Source: Winogradskyella sp046545555
Lineage (GTDB): Bacteria; Bacteroidota; Bacteroidia; Flavobacteriales; Flavobacteriaceae
Direction of reading: 5' to 3'
Assembly: GCF_046545555.1 (NCBI RefSeq)
Contig: NZ_JBHZTH010000001.1
Location: 1 to 64,000, forward strand
DNA length: 64,000 nt
Made by a program: the position numbers and the translations under genes. The notes below the pieces were generated by a model. The model was not told the DNA's origin. It saw only the letters and a list, made by a program, of their open reading frames with translations, and did not search any database. Shown here piece by piece: positions 62,351 through 64,000 of this stretch; the first letter of the stretch is position 1, and each line of letters opens with the position of its first letter.

Positions 62351-64000
62351 TTATCTTATGAAATTGTTAAAGCTTTTTAGCTGCAAATCGTCAAGAGCTT
62401 TTGCTTCCGTTTTAAAATGAATAACATATGTTTTATTAGGTAACATATCTATAAAGTTATCGTCAAAAAATCCGTTTTCTTTTGTGTATATGAATACATC
62501 TTTTTGAAAAGTTTTTGAAGCAAGTTCTATATAAAAACCATCTTCGGTATTAGTGATTTTTTGTTCAATTTTTAGATTTGATAAGAGTAACAATTTAGGT
62601 TTTACTAAATAGTGTAAAATCTCATAATGTTGAAATGTAGTTTTAACAACAACCCCCCTCTTATCTATGTTTAATGTACCTAAATTAATCTCTAGATACT
62701 TATTACTACTATTAGAATCTACAGTAACTGGTTTATTTTGGCTAAATAGCTTGTCACCTTCAAAATTTAAAAAAGTAATATTTAGGATTCCTTTTTGCTC
62801 TTGTAAAGTATCATTAGCGATCCATATTTTTAATATATCATTTTCAATACTTGATGAAATTAACACATTATCAAAACTACGTTTGGCTTTATAATGCAAT
62901 GCTTTCCAATTTCCTAAATAGTCAATACTAGACCAAGATACTGCTGGCCAACAATCGTTGAGTTGCCAAAACAATGTACCCATATTGTATGGTTTAGCTC
63001 GTCTTTGCGCTTCAATACCTTTTGTGATTCCATAAGCTTGTAACAGTTGACTCATATAAACGTAATCTTCAGGGTTATGAGGCACAGGAAAATCACGCTT
63101 CATATAGTCTTCAATAATTTGAAACCCTCTAGAATGTTTTTGATGGTTTTTAAAACCTTCAGAAGTTATCTCAATCGAATCACTTTGATTGATATATCTA
63201 ATCGTTTTATAACTTGGAAAAGACTGAAAGCCAAACTCACTCATAAAACGTGGTATGTTTTCTTCGAAATGTTCAAACGGATAGCCATCGTGCCAAATCC
63301 ACCAATCGTGTGCATCACCTTCTGTTTTATATTTAGGATTTCCTCTTCCATATTTGGGCGAACTCTCCCAATAATCTGTATCTGTTAATTGGGCAACAGT
63401 AATTGGTAAAATAGAATCGAATACTTTAAGGTAATTGCTCCAAATCTCAGCTTTCTCTGCTTCGTTTCTACCAGCTTGCCAGCCCCAACGATGCCAGCCT
63501 TCTGAGTTTTCGTTATTACCACACCATAATGCAATACTTGGATGGTTTCTTAATTTTACGACTTGTTCGGAAGCTTCTTCCTTAACATTGTCAAGAAACG
63601 CTTTATCACCGGGATACATAGCGCAAGCAAACATAAAATCTTGCCAAACTAAAATGCCTTTTTCGTCACATAAATCATAGAAAATATCATTCTCATAAAT
63701 ACCTCCTCCCCAAACTCTGAGCATATTCATGTTGGCATCCACAACGTCATTTAACAGTTTGTCATAGTCTGTATCTGTTATTTTATTCTGAAAGCTATTT
63801 TGCGGAATATAATTTGCTCCTTTTGCATAAACTGGCACGTCATTAACTTTGAAATAAAAGGATTCTCCCATGCTGTCTTTTTCTGTAACTAGCTCTATGG
63901 TCCTTAAGCCATGTTTAACTGAAATACTATCAAGAATTTTATCATCATCCTTAACGACAACTTTTATATCATAGAGATATGGTTCACCCAAATTATGTGG
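62351..64000 (-). CDS. Beta-mannosidase-like glycoside hydrolase family 2, 5' end missing
   Basis: The frame is open to the right edge, so the N-terminal sugar-binding domain is not in view. The first visible codons, PHNLGEPYLYD, are the family's Trp-Pro-x-x-Leu-Gly-Glu-Pro-x-Leu-Tyr region, so the TTG at 63991 is not a start. The catalytic barrel has the acid/base in CGNNENSEGWHRWGW (Glu at about nt 63511-63509) and the nucleophile in MSEFGFQSFPS (Glu at about nt 63238-63236). It also has NDCWPAVSWSSIDYLGNWKALHY. It would cleave beta-mannosides, probably in the periplasm. No mannan utilisation genes are visible beside it in the window. Confidence 0.93.
   Translation of the reverse strand, partial: PHNLGEPYLYDIKVVVKDDDKILDSISVKHGLRTIELVTEKDSMGESFYFKVNDVPVYAKGANYIPQNSFQNKITDTDYDKLLNDVVDANMNMLRVWGGGIYENDIFYDLCDEKGILVWQDFMFACAMYPGDKAFLDNVKEEASEQVVKLRNHPSIALWCGNNENSEGWHRWGWQAGRNEAEKAEIWSNYLKVFDSILPITVAQLTDTDYWESSPKYGRGNPKYKTEGDAHDWWIWHDGYPFEHFEENIPRFMSEFGFQSFPSYKTIRYINQSDSIEITSEGFKNHQKHSRGFQIIEDYMKRDFPVPHNPEDYVYMSQLLQAYGITKGIEAQRRAKPYNMGTLFWQLNDCWPAVSWSSIDYLGNWKALHYKAKRSFDNVLISSSIENDILKIWIANDTLQEQKGILNITFLNFEGDKLFSQNKPVTVDSNSSNKYLEINLGTLNIDKRGVVVKTTFQHYEILHYLVKPKLLLLSNLKIEQKITNTEDGFYIELASKTFQKDVFIYTKENGFFDDNFIDMLPNKTYVIHFKTEAKALDDLQLKSFNNFIR

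Noticed and set aside
1..64000. Search for CRISPR arrays, transposases, integrases, toxin-antitoxin or defence genes
   Set aside because: No repeat-spacer pattern, inverted-repeat-bounded element or recognisable defence or mobility domain was seen on either strand.

Overview
The window looks like chromosomal core sequence from a marine-type member of the Flavobacteriaceae (Bacteroidota). The DNA is AT-rich. Genes lack Shine-Dalgarno-like sites, and several promoters match the Bacteroidota form TTTG/TTG, about 20 bases, TAnnTTTG. The gene content is lineage-typical: SprA and RemB of the type IX secretion/gliding machinery, alternative complex III, and a secreted protein with CUB, PKD and choice-of-anchor L domains. 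I see no insertion sequence, prophage, integrase, CRISPR array, rRNA operon or plasmid origin. No stretch longer than 300 bases lacks a gene.

Layout. 1-2028: 5' part of a large secreted, probably surface, protein. 2.3-5.2 kb (+): NifU-type Fe-S protein, a secreted unknown, dodecin, MscS channel. 5.2-12.9 kb (-): one long operon for a MacB-like tripartite exporter (ATPase, two permeases, two membrane-fusion proteins around a TolC) ending in tsaB. 13.0-18.4 kb (-): haem O synthase, two subunit III proteins, subunit IV, two SCO-like proteins, a DUF420 protein and a small CxxC membrane protein, all for haem-copper oxidase. 18.6-34.5 kb: a metallo-beta-lactamase-fold hydrolase, then (-) maeB, ruvA, sprA, gcvH, a VanZ-like gene, two tonB genes and remB. 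34.6-37.2 kb (-): ruvB, queG and an unknown lipoprotein. 37.4-49.3 kb (-): actABCDEF-coxBA, that is alternative complex III plus oxidase subunits II and I. 49.4-50.8 kb: a SPOR protein and a glycosyltransferase. 50.9-55.4 kb (-): rimP-nusA-infB. 55.5-64 kb: a universal stress protein, tRNA-Gln, a DUF2723 membrane protein, a polysaccharide deacetylase, a cysteine-free thioredoxin-like protein, a metallophosphoesterase and the 3' part of a beta-mannosidase.

How it fits together. The two respiratory clusters, about 19 kb apart, together encode quinol-to-oxygen electron transfer: complex III proteins, oxidase subunits I-IV, copper delivery and haem O synthesis. The sprA-to-remB stretch joins the SprA translocon with TonB-type energy transducers and a gliding-associated outer-membrane protein.

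I found no clearly new defence or mobile system. The points most worth a second look are: (1) a TonB-C-like module with the same cysteine pair at the N-terminus of RemB, beside two tonB genes; (2) a terminator-like hairpin in the short leader of rimP-nusA-infB; (3) an HhH-type extension on ActC; (4) thioredoxin-fold proteins that have lost their catalytic cysteines; (5) compact 3' ends, including a terminator inside the tsaB coding sequence and three TTAG stop overlaps.
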